A DNA stretch of 64,000 bases from Sphingomonas jeddahensis (lineage in GTDB: Bacteria > Pseudomonadota > Alphaproteobacteria > Sphingomonadales > Sphingomonadaceae). Shown here one piece after another: positions 1-7,835 of this stretch. The notes under the pieces are model-generated. The model worked only from the letters and a program-made list of their open reading frames with translations, had not been told where the DNA came from and made no database searches. The stretch is taken from NCBI RefSeq assembly GCF_001981525.1, contig NZ_MPSB01000013.1:1-64000 (forward strand), in the 5' to 3' direction. Numbering within the stretch: position 1 is the first letter of the stretch; the number at the start of each line of letters is the position of its first letter. A program made the translations under genes and the position numbers.

Positions 1-233
1 CGCGCGCGCTGAGCCGCGTGTCGCAGGTCGATGCCAATCTGTTCGGCAATTATTACGAAAGCGGCCTGCCCGGCGCGGACGGCGTCTACAATCTGGGTGC
101 AACCGGCACCTACAGTCATCAGTTCGGCCGTCTCGGCACGATCGCGTCGCTCGGCGTCAACACCTTCGATTCCGAAGCGTTCGACAGCCAGTGGTCGGCG
201 CAGGCGCTGCTCGGCGCGCGGTATACATTCTGA
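1..233 (+). CDS. Outer-membrane beta-barrel protein, XrtA/PEP-CTERM locus type (C-terminal end only)
   Basis: Only the last ~77 codons are in the window; the reading frame is open from base 3 to the TGA at 231-233. The tail has alternating hydrophobic and polar residues with Gly and aromatic residues (GATGTYSHQF, QALLGARYTF) and ends in Phe, the usual C-terminal signature of a beta-barrel recognised by the BAM complex. It lies 11 bases before the ATPase gene of an exosortase A locus, where the PEP-CTERM-associated outer-membrane family (TIGR03016) is normally found. The family assignment rests mainly on this position; the barrel nature is visible in the sequence. A role in passing polysaccharide across the outer membrane is inference. 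Confidence 0.7.
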   Translation, partial: RALSRVSQVDANLFGNYYESGLPGADGVYNLGATGTYSHQFGRLGTIASLGVNTFDSEAFDSQWSAQALLGARYTF

Positions 234-244
234 GGAACCCCGGC

Positions 245-1306
245 ATGTACGAAGATCATTTCGGCCTGACCGAACGCCCGTTCCAGCTGACGCCCGATCC
301 GCGTTACTGGTTCGATTCCGCCACGCATAAAAAGGCGATGGCCTATCTCGGCTATGGCCTGGCGCAGGGGGAGGGCTTCATTGTCATCACCGGCGATATC
401 GGCGCCGGCAAGACGACTTTGGTCGGCCACGTGACTGAGCAGATCGATCCCGCCAACCTCAACCTCATCACCATCGTCTCATCGGCGATCGAGGCTGACG
501 ATCTCCTCCGCGTTGTCGCAACCGGCCTCAACATCGATTCGGCGGGGCGCTCCAAGGCCGAGCTGCTGACGCTGATCGAGCGCGGCCTCCACGCCGTCGC
601 CCGCACTGGCCGCCGCACCTTGCTGATCGTCGACGAGGCGCAGGCGCTGCCGGTTTCCGCCCTCGAAGAGCTGCGCATGCTCTCCAACTTTCAGGCCGGC
701 GGCCGCGCGCTGCTCCAGATCTTCCTGCTCGGCCAGCCTGAGTTCCGCGAGCGCCTCAACGGTTCCGATCGGCTGGAGCAGCTGCGCCAGCGAGTAATCG
801 CCATCCACCACCTCGATCCGATGGAGCCGGAGGAAGTCGCCGACTATATCGGCCATCGCCTGCGCATCGCCGGGTGGAAGGGTACGCCCGATTTCGCCGA
901 TAACGTCTTCCAGGTCCTCCACCGCGCCACCGGTGGCGTCCCTCGCCGGCTAAACCAGTTGATGGGGCGCGTGCTGCTTCACGCCGCGATCACCGACGCG
1001 GCGGTGATCGACGCTGCGCTGGTCAACACGGTTCGCGCCGATGCTGCAAAGGATCTGCCGAGCGCTGCGCGGGTCACCCCGAATGTTCGTGCGGTGCCCG
1101 ATCCCGCCCCGGTTACGCCGGCTGGTTCGCCGGCTACACCCGCTCCGGACCCGCAATTGCTCCAGAGGATCGCCATGTTGGAGACCCGCATCGAGGAACA
1201 GGACGCCGCGCTTCGTCGCATTCTGACCTTGCTGGTCGACTGGGTCGAAAGCGACGCTCCCGCTCCCCGCGGCGGCCTCGAAGCGGTGCGCGGCGCCGCG
1301 GCGTGA
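245..1306 (+). CDS. XrtA/PEP-CTERM locus secretion ATPase (TIGR03015 type)
   Basis: 353-residue ATPase of the ExeA/AAA type. The N-terminus (MYEDHFGLTERPFQL) is typical of this family. The Walker A motif GDIGAGKTT is at residues 50-58 and a Walker B LLIVDEAQ is near residue 135. Residues about 275-310 are a Pro/Ala-rich linker, followed by a short predicted coiled coil (LLQRIAMLETRIEEQDAALRR, split here only as a description of about residues 305-325). The ATG at 245 is preferred over an upstream GTG at 191 because it begins at the conserved N-terminus and has a GAGGAA ribosome site 8 bases upstream. First fully visible gene of a + strand operon; the next gene starts 1 base after its stop. 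It probably energises or regulates polysaccharide export in exosortase A loci; the exact role is not known. Confidence 0.9.
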   Translation: MYEDHFGLTERPFQLTPDPRYWFDSATHKKAMAYLGYGLAQGEGFIVITGDIGAGKTTLVGHVTEQIDPANLNLITIVSSAIEADDLLRVVATGLNIDSAGRSKAELLTLIERGLHAVARTGRRTLLIVDEAQALPVSALEELRMLSNFQAGGRALLQIFLLGQPEFRERLNGSDRLEQLRQRVIAIHHLDPMEPEEVADYIGHRLRIAGWKGTPDFADNVFQVLHRATGGVPRRLNQLMGRVLLHAAITDAAVIDAALVNTVRADAAKDLPSAARVTPNVRAVPDPAPVTPAGSPATPAPDPQLLQRIAMLETRIEEQDAALRRILTLLVDWVESDAPAPRGGLEAVRGAAA

Positions 1307-1307
1307 G

Positions 1308-2147
1308 ATGACGATCCTCAACGGCATGTCCGTCGACGTGGAGGAATATTTCCAGGTCGGCGCGTTCGAGCGGACGATCGATAAAAGCGATTGGAATCGC
1401 TGGGAAAGTCGCGTCGTAGCGAACACCGGCATGGTCCTCGATCTGTTCGCCGACGCAGGCGTCAAGGCGACCTTCTTCACGCTCGGCTGGGTCGCCCACC
1501 GCTACCCCGCGCTGATCCGCCGCATCGTCCACGAGGGCCACGAAATCGCCAGCCACGGCTGGGATCACCAGCGCGTCTTCACTATGGATGCCAACGGCTT
1601 CCGTGCCGATCTCGCCAAGTCACGGCAAGCGCTGGAGGACGCCGCCGGGGTGAAGGTCACCGGCTATCGCGCCCCCAGCTTCTCCATCGACACCCGCACT
1701 CCCTGGGCGCATCAGGTTCTCGCTGAGGAAGGCTACACCTATTCCTCCAGCGTCGCACCCGTCGCCCACGATCACTACGGCTGGCGGGAAAGCCCCCGCT
1801 TCGCCTGGCGTCCGCTTGCCGATAACCGGTTGATTGAGCTGCCGGTTTCGACAGCGGAGCTGGCCGGCCGCCGCATGGCCGTCGGCGGCGGCTTCTTCCG
1901 CCTCCTCCCCGCCGCCCTCACCGACACCGCCGTCCGCCAGTCCAATTGCGCCGGTCACGGCGGCATGTTCTACTTCCACCCCTGGGAAATCGATCCGGCC
2001 CAACCTCGCGTCCCGAACGCGCCGCTCCGCTCGAAACTGCGCCATTACAGCCGTTTGAACGCCATGTCTGGCAAGCTGCGCAAGCTCCTGCACCGCCACC
2101 AATGGGGCCGCGTCGATGCGGTAGCCGCAGCCGAGCGCCACGCGTGA
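1308..2147 (+). CDS. XrtA-associated polysaccharide deacetylase with DUF3473
   Basis: 279-residue NodB-type deacetylase (TIGR03006 family) that probably removes acetyl groups from N-acetyl sugars of the exopolysaccharide. The visible motifs are the catalytic Asp in SVDVEEYF (about residue 10), the metal-binding SHGWDH with His83 and His87, and YRAP at 120-123. The C-terminal part after about residue 150 matches the DUF3473 extension of this subgroup, including FYFHPWEID near 225. The start is one base after the upstream stop, so translation is likely coupled; a second Met at residue 7 (1326) is an alternative. No signal peptide is apparent, which is usual for this cytoplasm-facing family. Its stop overlaps the GTG of the next gene. 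Confidence 0.92.
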   Translation: MTILNGMSVDVEEYFQVGAFERTIDKSDWNRWESRVVANTGMVLDLFADAGVKATFFTLGWVAHRYPALIRRIVHEGHEIASHGWDHQRVFTMDANGFRADLAKSRQALEDAAGVKVTGYRAPSFSIDTRTPWAHQVLAEEGYTYSSSVAPVAHDHYGWRESPRFAWRPLADNRLIELPVSTAELAGRRMAVGGGFFRLLPAALTDTAVRQSNCAGHGGMFYFHPWEIDPAQPRVPNAPLRSKLRHYSRLNAMSGKLRKLLHRHQWGRVDAVAAAERHA

Positions 2148-3166
2148 ACGCCCATACGTCGATCCGCACCGACCTGACGGTCCGCGAGGCTGTCGGAGAA
2201 GACGTCCGGATCGACGCCTTCGTCCGCGCGCACCCCGCCGCCACCCCCTTTCACCTCCCCGCCTGGAGCCGCGCGGTAGAGGCAGGCTGTGGCCAGCGCG
2301 CCCGCTTCCTCATCGCGGAGCGGGCAGGGGAGATCGTCGGCTTTCTCCCGCTCACCGAAATGCGCTCGCCCCTGTTCGGCAAGGCATTGGTTTCGGTCGG
2401 TTTTGCCGTAGATGGCGGCGTGCTGGGCGAGGGTGTCGAACCCCTCGCGACCGCCGCCCGTGCCATGGCCTACCCATCGATAGAGCTACGTGGCGGCCCA
2501 GCCCCCATCGGCTGGACGGTGGAAAGCGACACCTATCTGGGCTTCAGCCGCCCTCTCGCCGCCGATGAAGAGGCCGAACTCCTCGCCATCCCCCGCAAGC
2601 AACGCGCCGAGGTCCGAAAGGCGCTCGCCAATGACTTGCAGGTCGTCACCGGCACTTCGGAACTCGCGGCAGAACATTACCGTATCTATGCGGAATCGGT
2701 GCGAAATCTCGGCACGCCTGTTTTTCCCAAACGGCTGTTCCGCGAGGTGCTGGCAACGATGGACGCCGACATCCTCACCGTCCGCCACAAGGGCAGGGCA
2801 GTCGCCAGCGTCCTCAGCCTCTACTTCAAGGGCACCGTCTATCCCTTTTGGGGCGGCGGCACCGAAGCCGCCCGGGCCCTGCGCGCCAACGACCGCATGT
2901 ATTTCGCGCTGATGAGCCACGCGCGCGCGCGGGGCTGCACCCGCTTCGACTTCGGTCGCTCCAAGGTTGGCACCGGCCCCGCGGCGTTCAAGAAAAACTG
3001 GGGTTTCAACGGCATACCGCTCACTTACGCGAGATGGTCGAGCGGTCCGGCGCGTGACGTGAACCCGCTCAATCCCAAATACGCTCTGATGGTCCGCACG
3101 TGGAAGAAGCTCCCGCTGCCAATCGCGACGCTGGTGGGGCCATGGATCAGCCGCGGGCTCGGCTGA
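2144..3166 (+). CDS. FemAB family XrtA/PEP-CTERM-associated protein
   Basis: 340-residue protein of the GNAT-fold FemAB family (TIGR03019 type). FemAB relatives transfer amino acids from aminoacyl-tRNA to peptidoglycan; in exosortase loci the acceptor is unknown. Sequence features are the N-terminal AHPAATPFHLPAWSRA segment, KQRAEVRKAL near the middle, and the C-terminal FDFGRSKVGTG and FKKNWGF motifs shared by the family. The GTG at 2144 overlaps the deacetylase stop (GTGA), and the protein from this point begins where the family does; the frame stays open further upstream, which is a shadow of the deacetylase. The glycosyltransferase starts one base after its stop. Confidence 0.9.
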   Translation: MNAHTSIRTDLTVREAVGEDVRIDAFVRAHPAATPFHLPAWSRAVEAGCGQRARFLIAERAGEIVGFLPLTEMRSPLFGKALVSVGFAVDGGVLGEGVEPLATAARAMAYPSIELRGGPAPIGWTVESDTYLGFSRPLAADEEAELLAIPRKQRAEVRKALANDLQVVTGTSELAAEHYRIYAESVRNLGTPVFPKRLFREVLATMDADILTVRHKGRAVASVLSLYFKGTVYPFWGGGTEAARALRANDRMYFALMSHARARGCTRFDFGRSKVGTGPAAFKKNWGFNGIPLTYARWSSGPARDVNPLNPKYALMVRTWKKLPLPIATLVGPWISRGLG

Positions 3167-3167
3167 G

Positions 3168-4304
3168 GTGGAGATCCTCTTCCTGGCGCACCGCGCGCCA
3201 TTCCCACCCGACCGCGGCGACCGCATCCGCAGCTACAACATCCTGAACTATCTGGCGAAGCGCGCCGGCGTCCACCTCGTCGCGTTCGTCGATGACGACA
3301 GCGAGGTCACCCCCGAGCACCGCGCTCTGGTGGACGAATGCGTGCTGATCCGCCGCACCAAATCTCAGGCTCGCGCTGCCGTCGAAGCCCTGGCGCAAGG
3401 CAAGCCCGTGTCCCTCACAGCCTTCGCCGACCGCCGGATTGCCGCTACGGTGAAGGACATCCTCGCCCGCCGCCCGATAGACGCCATCTACGCCTTTTCC
3501 GGCCAGATGGCGCAATATCTCCCTGCCATGGGCCCTCGGGCGATCATGGACTTCGTGGACCTGGACTCCGCCAAGTTCGAAGCCTACGCCGATGACTCGC
3601 GCGGCCCCATGCGCTGGATGATGCGCCGTGAGGCTCGTCTCCTCGCCGCCCACGAAGGCACCGTCGCCAACCGCGTCGCGGCCAGCCTGTTCGTCAGCGC
3701 CCCCGAGGCGGCGCTTCTCCCCGGCAGCCGTGCGGTGGAAAACGGCATCGATACAATCTTCTACGATCCACAGATGACAACGCCTGAGAAGACGCGCCAT
3801 CCGCTGATCGTGTTCACCGGTCAGATGGACTATCGCCCAAACGTGGATGCCGTCATCTGGTTCGCGCAGGCCGTCCTGCCGCTTCTCCCCGACGCACATT
3901 TCGCCATCGTCGGCCGCGCCCCGACGTCTGCCGTCCGCGCGCTTGCCAGCGCCAGTGTCACGGTCACAGGCGAGGTGGCCGACGTGCGCGGCTGGCTCGC
4001 CGCAGCTGATGTGGTGGTCGCCCCGCTCCAACTCGCCCGCGGCGTGCAGAACAAGGTGCTCGAAGCCATGGCCATGGCCCGCCCCGTCGTCGCCAGCGCC
4101 GCTGCCGCAGAGGGCATCGACCACGCCGGCACGATCCGCATAGCCATCGACGCAAAAGGCTATGCCTCTACAATCAAACAGCTTTTTGCAGATCCCGCCG
4201 GCGCGTCGGCACTCGGCGCCGCCGCCCGCCGCCAGGTGATCGCGCGCTACGGCTGGGACGCCCGGCTCGCCCCGCTCAACGTGCTGCTCGGCCTCTCCGC
4301 GTGA
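3168..4304 (+). CDS. Glycosyltransferase, XrtA/PEP-CTERM system (TIGR03087 type)
   Basis: 378-residue GT-B fold sugar transferase of family GT4 character. The N-terminus EILFLAHRAPFPPDRGDRIR carries the glycine/arginine acceptor loop of the TIGR03087 (stp1) group. The C-terminal half has the nucleotide-sugar binding region with KVLEAMAMARPVVAS near residue 300, containing the conserved EX7E-like Glu. It presumably adds a sugar to the lipid-linked exopolysaccharide repeat at the cytoplasmic face of the inner membrane. The start is GTG at 3168, one base after the upstream stop; the xrtA start overlaps its stop. The sugar donor cannot be told from sequence. Confidence 0.92.
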   Translation: MEILFLAHRAPFPPDRGDRIRSYNILNYLAKRAGVHLVAFVDDDSEVTPEHRALVDECVLIRRTKSQARAAVEALAQGKPVSLTAFADRRIAATVKDILARRPIDAIYAFSGQMAQYLPAMGPRAIMDFVDLDSAKFEAYADDSRGPMRWMMRREARLLAAHEGTVANRVAASLFVSAPEAALLPGSRAVENGIDTIFYDPQMTTPEKTRHPLIVFTGQMDYRPNVDAVIWFAQAVLPLLPDAHFAIVGRAPTSAVRALASASVTVTGEVADVRGWLAAADVVVAPLQLARGVQNKVLEAMAMARPVVASAAAAEGIDHAGTIRIAIDAKGYASTIKQLFADPAGASALGAAARRQVIARYGWDARLAPLNVLLGLSA

Positions 4305-5830
4305 CGATCGCGCTCCGCCGGCCGGCCGCGACATTTCCCGCAGCATGGCGCACGCACCTCGCCGCGCTGGCGCTGGCGGCGCTCGCCATCCTGCTGCTGT
4401 TCCGCCGCGACGTCGCCGATCTCGCCACGCTGTGGTGGACCAGCACCACCTACGGCCACTGCCTCTTCATCCTGCCGGTCGTCGCCTGGCTGGTCTGGAC
4501 CCGCCGCGGCGAACTCGCCCTCCTCACGCCCGCCGCCTGGTGGCCCGGCCTCGCGCTCGTCGCTGCCGGGGGCGCCGGCTGGCTGGTCGGCGAAGCAGCC
4601 GGCGTCGCCGCCGCGCGTCATTTCGGGCTGGTGATCGCGCTGCAAGGCGCCGTTGTCACCATCCTTGGTCCGCACGTCGCCCGCGCTCTGCTATTCCCGC
4701 TCGCCTTCGCTTTCTTCGCCGTGCCCTTCGGCGAGTGGCTCGAGCCGCCGCTGCAGGACGTGACGGCCGCGCTGGTCATGCCGCTCCTCCACCTCATGGG
4801 CGTACCGGCGGCGGTGGACGGCGTGCTGATCCACGCTGGCCCCTATTATTTCGAGGTCGCCGAGGCCTGCTCCGGCTCCAAGTTCGTCCTGTCGATGCTC
4901 GCCTTTGCGGTGCTGGTGGCGAACACCTGCTTCCGCTCGTGGCGCCGCCGTGCGGTGTTCCTTGGCGTGTCCTTGATCGTGCCGGTGCTCGCCAATGGCG
5001 TGCGCGCCTTCGGCACCATCTACGCCGCGCAGCTCGTCGGGCTGGAGGCGGCGACCGGCTTTGACCATATCGTCTATGGCTGGCTGTTCTTCGCGCTCGT
5101 CATGGCCGCCGTAATGGCGGGCGGCTGGCGCTGGTTCGATCGCGCGCCCGACGATTCCGCCTTCGATCCCGACGCGCTGCCGGCCCCCAAACGCCACCGA
5201 GCGACGCTCGGCGCGATGACAATGCTCGCCGTCGCGACCGTCGCGCTCTTCCCCGCCTGGTCCGCAGCGATCGGCGGCCGCGAGCAGCCGCTGCCCGCGC
5301 AGATCCACTTGCCAGACGTGCCCGGCTGGACCCGCTCCCCGCTCAGCACGCGTGCCCCTTGGGAACCCTTCTATCCCACCGCCGACCACCGCCTCATCGG
5401 CCGCTACGTCGATCGTCAGGGGCAGGCGGTCGACCTCGCCATCGCCGTCTTCGCCAACCAGCACGAGGGCAAGGAGCTGATCTCCTACGGCACCGGCGTG
5501 CTGCGTGAGGCCGATCGCTGGGTGCGCGTCGCGGACCTGCGGGCGATCGACGGCGGCGCAGCGACGCGCATCACCGCCACTGGCACGAGCGGCATGCCAG
5601 TAGAGCGCGTCGTCGCGACATGGTACCGCGCCGGTGGAATCGTGACTGCCCGCCCCGCCTTCGTCAAACTCGCCACGCTGAAGGCGCGCCTGCTCGGGGG
5701 CGAGCCCGGCGCCGTCGCGCTCCACCTGTCGGCGGAGAAACAGCCCGGCCGCGATTCCGCCGCGGCCATCGCGCGCTTCCGCGCCGCCCTCGGGCCCCTC
5801 GACCAGGTCACCGCAAAGGCAATGCGCTAG
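4301..5830 (+). CDS. xrtA: Exosortase A with fused EpsI (DUF3485) domain
   Basis: 509-residue polytopic membrane protein. Residues 1 to about 285 form the exosortase (TIGR03109): multiple hydrophobic helices and the three expected catalytic residues, Cys190 in EACSGSKF, Arg235 in ANGVRAFG and His256 in FDHIVYGW. Exosortases are thought to cleave PEP-CTERM tails and transfer the protein to an envelope acceptor. Residues from about 315 on form an EpsI/DUF3485 domain (TIGR02914), rich in beta structure, probably periplasmic. The start GTG overlaps the previous stop (GTGA), and the amidotransferase ATG follows its stop directly. No PEP-CTERM substrate is visible in this window, so the targets must be elsewhere or the system acts only on polysaccharide. 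Confidence 0.95.
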   Translation: MTIALRRPAATFPAAWRTHLAALALAALAILLLFRRDVADLATLWWTSTTYGHCLFILPVVAWLVWTRRGELALLTPAAWWPGLALVAAGGAGWLVGEAAGVAAARHFGLVIALQGAVVTILGPHVARALLFPLAFAFFAVPFGEWLEPPLQDVTAALVMPLLHLMGVPAAVDGVLIHAGPYYFEVAEACSGSKFVLSMLAFAVLVANTCFRSWRRRAVFLGVSLIVPVLANGVRAFGTIYAAQLVGLEAATGFDHIVYGWLFFALVMAAVMAGGWRWFDRAPDDSAFDPDALPAPKRHRATLGAMTMLAVATVALFPAWSAAIGGREQPLPAQIHLPDVPGWTRSPLSTRAPWEPFYPTADHRLIGRYVDRQGQAVDLAIAVFANQHEGKELISYGTGVLREADRWVRVADLRAIDGGAATRITATGTSGMPVERVVATWYRAGGIVTARPAFVKLATLKARLLGGEPGAVALHLSAEKQPGRDSAAAIARFRAALGPLDQVTAKAMR

Positions 5831-7723
5831 ATGTGCGGCCTCGCCGGCCTCTATTACCCGGAAACGCCCAAGCCGGTCGATCCCGCGCGCATCCGCGCCA
5901 TGACCGACGCCATGGCCGTTCGCGGCCCGGACGGGGAGGGGGTGTGGACCGCCCCCGGGGTTGGCCTCGGCCACCGCCGCCTGTCGATCATCGACGTCGA
6001 GGGTTCACCGCAGCCGATGCACGATGCCTCGGGCGCACTGTCGCTGCTCTTCAACGGCTGCATCTACAATTACCGTGAGTTGCGCGCCGAACTTGCCACC
6101 AAGGGTTACCAGTTCCGCACCGCCGGCGACAGCGAAGTACTGCTCGCCGCCTGGGCCGCCTGGGGGCCGGCGATGCTCGATCGACTGAACGGCATGTTCG
6201 CCTTCGTCATCCACGATGCGCGCACGCAACGCCTGTTCATGGCGCGCGACCGGTTGGGGGTGAAGCCGCTCCATTACACCCGCCTCGCCGATGGCGCGCT
6301 GGCGTTCGCTTCCGAGCTCAAGGGCCTGCTCGCCCACCCCCTGCTCCGCCGCGTCCCCGACGTGCACGCGATCGAGGATTATCTCGCCTTCAGCTACGTC
6401 CCCGACGACGCCTGCATCGTCGCTGGCGTCAGCAAGCTCCCCGCCGGCCACTATCTCCTTGTTGAGCGCGGCAAGCCCGTCCCCGCACCGGTGCGCTATT
6501 GGGACGTGTCCTTCGCCGATCGCGCCAAAGGCTCGGTCAAGGCGCTCGAGGAGCAACTGGTAGAGCATATGCGCGCCGCCGTCCGCTCGCGGCTGGTGGC
6601 GGACGTGCCACTGGGCGCCTTTCTGTCCGGCGGGGTCGACAGCTCGGCGGTGGTGGCGCTGATGGCCGAGGCCAGCCCGCAGGCGGTGCGCACCTGCACG
6701 ATCGGCTTCGAGGAAGCCGGGCATGACGAGCGCAGCTATGCCGCCACCATCGCGGATCGCTTCCGCACCGATCACCGCGCCCGCGTCGTCCGCTCGGACG
6801 ATTTCGGCCTGATCGATCGCGTGGTCGCCGCCTTTGACGAGCCCTTCGCCGATGCCTCGGCCCTCGCGACCTATCAGGTTTGCGCGCTCGCCCGCGAAAA
6901 AGTGACGGTGGCGTTGTCGGGTGACGGCGCGGACGAGATCCTCGCCGGCTACCGCCGCTACCGCTTCCAGGCCGCCGAAGAGCGCGTCCGCGGCCTCCTC
7001 CCGCCGCACCTGCGCAGCCGCGTGTTCGGTACGCTGGGCGCGTTGTATCCGAAGGCCGATTGGGCACCGCGCCCGCTGCGCGCGAAGACGACGTTGCTCG
7101 CGCTCGCGGACGATGGCGCCGAGGCCTATGCCCGGTCGGTCGGCGTGACGACCCCAGCGACACGCGCGCGCCTGTTCACCGACACCGCTAAACGCGCCCT
7201 CGGCGGCCACCGCGCAGAAGACCGCTACGTCGTCGCGATGCGCGACGCGCCCGCGCTCGACGCGATCGACCGCGCGCAATATGCTGACATCAAGATCTGG
7301 CTCCCCGGCGACATCCTCGCCAAGACCGATCGCACCAGCATGGCGGTGAGCCTCGAAGCGCGCGAGCCGCTGCTCGACCACCGTCTGGTCGCTTTCTCCG
7401 CGAGCCTTCCGGCCTCGCTTCGCCTGCGCCATGGCGAGGGCAAGTGGCTGATGAAGAGGGCGATGGAGCGCTATTTGCCCAAGGAAGTGCTCTACCGGCC
7501 CAAGATGGGCTTCGTCACGCCGGTCAGCGCCTGGTTCCGCGGCGCGCTGGCGAACGAGGCGGCTGCGCTCGCCAAGTCACGCACGTTGGCCGACACCGGC
7601 TGGTTCGATCTCCCGGCACTGGCCGATCTCGCTGAAGCCCACCGCACCGGCCGCGCCGAACACGGCCGTACCCTGTGGCAGTTCGTCATGCTGGAACGCA
7701 GCCTCAAGCGGCTGTTCGGCTAA
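5831..7723 (+). CDS. Exosortase A system-associated amidotransferase 1 (asparagine synthase-like)
   Basis: 630-residue class II glutamine amidotransferase fused to an asparagine synthetase domain (TIGR03108). Cys2 (MCGLAG) is the N-terminal nucleophile that releases ammonia from glutamine; the PP-loop ATP site SGGVDSS is at residues 266-272. By family it probably amidates a carboxyl group, likely on a uronic acid or amino acid of the exopolysaccharide rather than free aspartate; this is inference from location. The ATG directly follows the xrtA stop. It is the last gene of the operon: a palindromic repeat and a convergent peptidase gene follow. The second amidotransferase and acyl-CoA ligase found in many XrtA loci are not present here. 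Confidence 0.92.
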   Translation: MCGLAGLYYPETPKPVDPARIRAMTDAMAVRGPDGEGVWTAPGVGLGHRRLSIIDVEGSPQPMHDASGALSLLFNGCIYNYRELRAELATKGYQFRTAGDSEVLLAAWAAWGPAMLDRLNGMFAFVIHDARTQRLFMARDRLGVKPLHYTRLADGALAFASELKGLLAHPLLRRVPDVHAIEDYLAFSYVPDDACIVAGVSKLPAGHYLLVERGKPVPAPVRYWDVSFADRAKGSVKALEEQLVEHMRAAVRSRLVADVPLGAFLSGGVDSSAVVALMAEASPQAVRTCTIGFEEAGHDERSYAATIADRFRTDHRARVVRSDDFGLIDRVVAAFDEPFADASALATYQVCALAREKVTVALSGDGADEILAGYRRYRFQAAEERVRGLLPPHLRSRVFGTLGALYPKADWAPRPLRAKTTLLALADDGAEAYARSVGVTTPATRARLFTDTAKRALGGHRAEDRYVVAMRDAPALDAIDRAQYADIKIWLPGDILAKTDRTSMAVSLEAREPLLDHRLVAFSASLPASLRLRHGEGKWLMKRAMERYLPKEVLYRPKMGFVTPVSAWFRGALANEAAALAKSRTLADTGWFDLPALADLAEAHRTGRAEHGRTLWQFVMLERSLKRLFG

Positions 7724-7740
7724 AGGTCTGACCCACAGAC

Positions 7741-7823
7741 TTCGTTTGCACTGAGCTTGCCGAAGTGCGTGCCAGCAGCGGAACGTTCGATCACACGCAC
7801 TTCGACAGGCTCAGCGCGAACGG
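7741..7823. repeat. Dispersed palindromic repeat, family B (copy 1)
   Basis: Two ~30-base arms in inverted orientation, 7741-7771 and 7795-7823, share the core GCTTGCCGAAGTGCGTG / CACGCACTTCGACAGGC. The same element with TTGTCGAAGGGC and CTCAGCCCGAACGG arms recurs at 25741 and 49518. It lies between the convergent amidotransferase and peptidase genes, so it may also serve as a two-way terminator, although neither side has a T-run. Confidence 0.75.
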
Positions 7824-7835
7824 GGAAGGAGGGCG

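Noticed and set aside
4691..5974. Long complement-strand frame opposite xrtA
   Set aside because: Shadow frame; composition rich in Arg, Gly and His with no motif, while the + strand encodes clear exosortase residues.
5831..7723. Asparagine synthase-like gene as part of a lasso peptide cluster
   Set aside because: It has an intact glutaminase Cys2 and matches the exosortase-associated amidotransferase; there is no lasso precursor or B-protein beside it.
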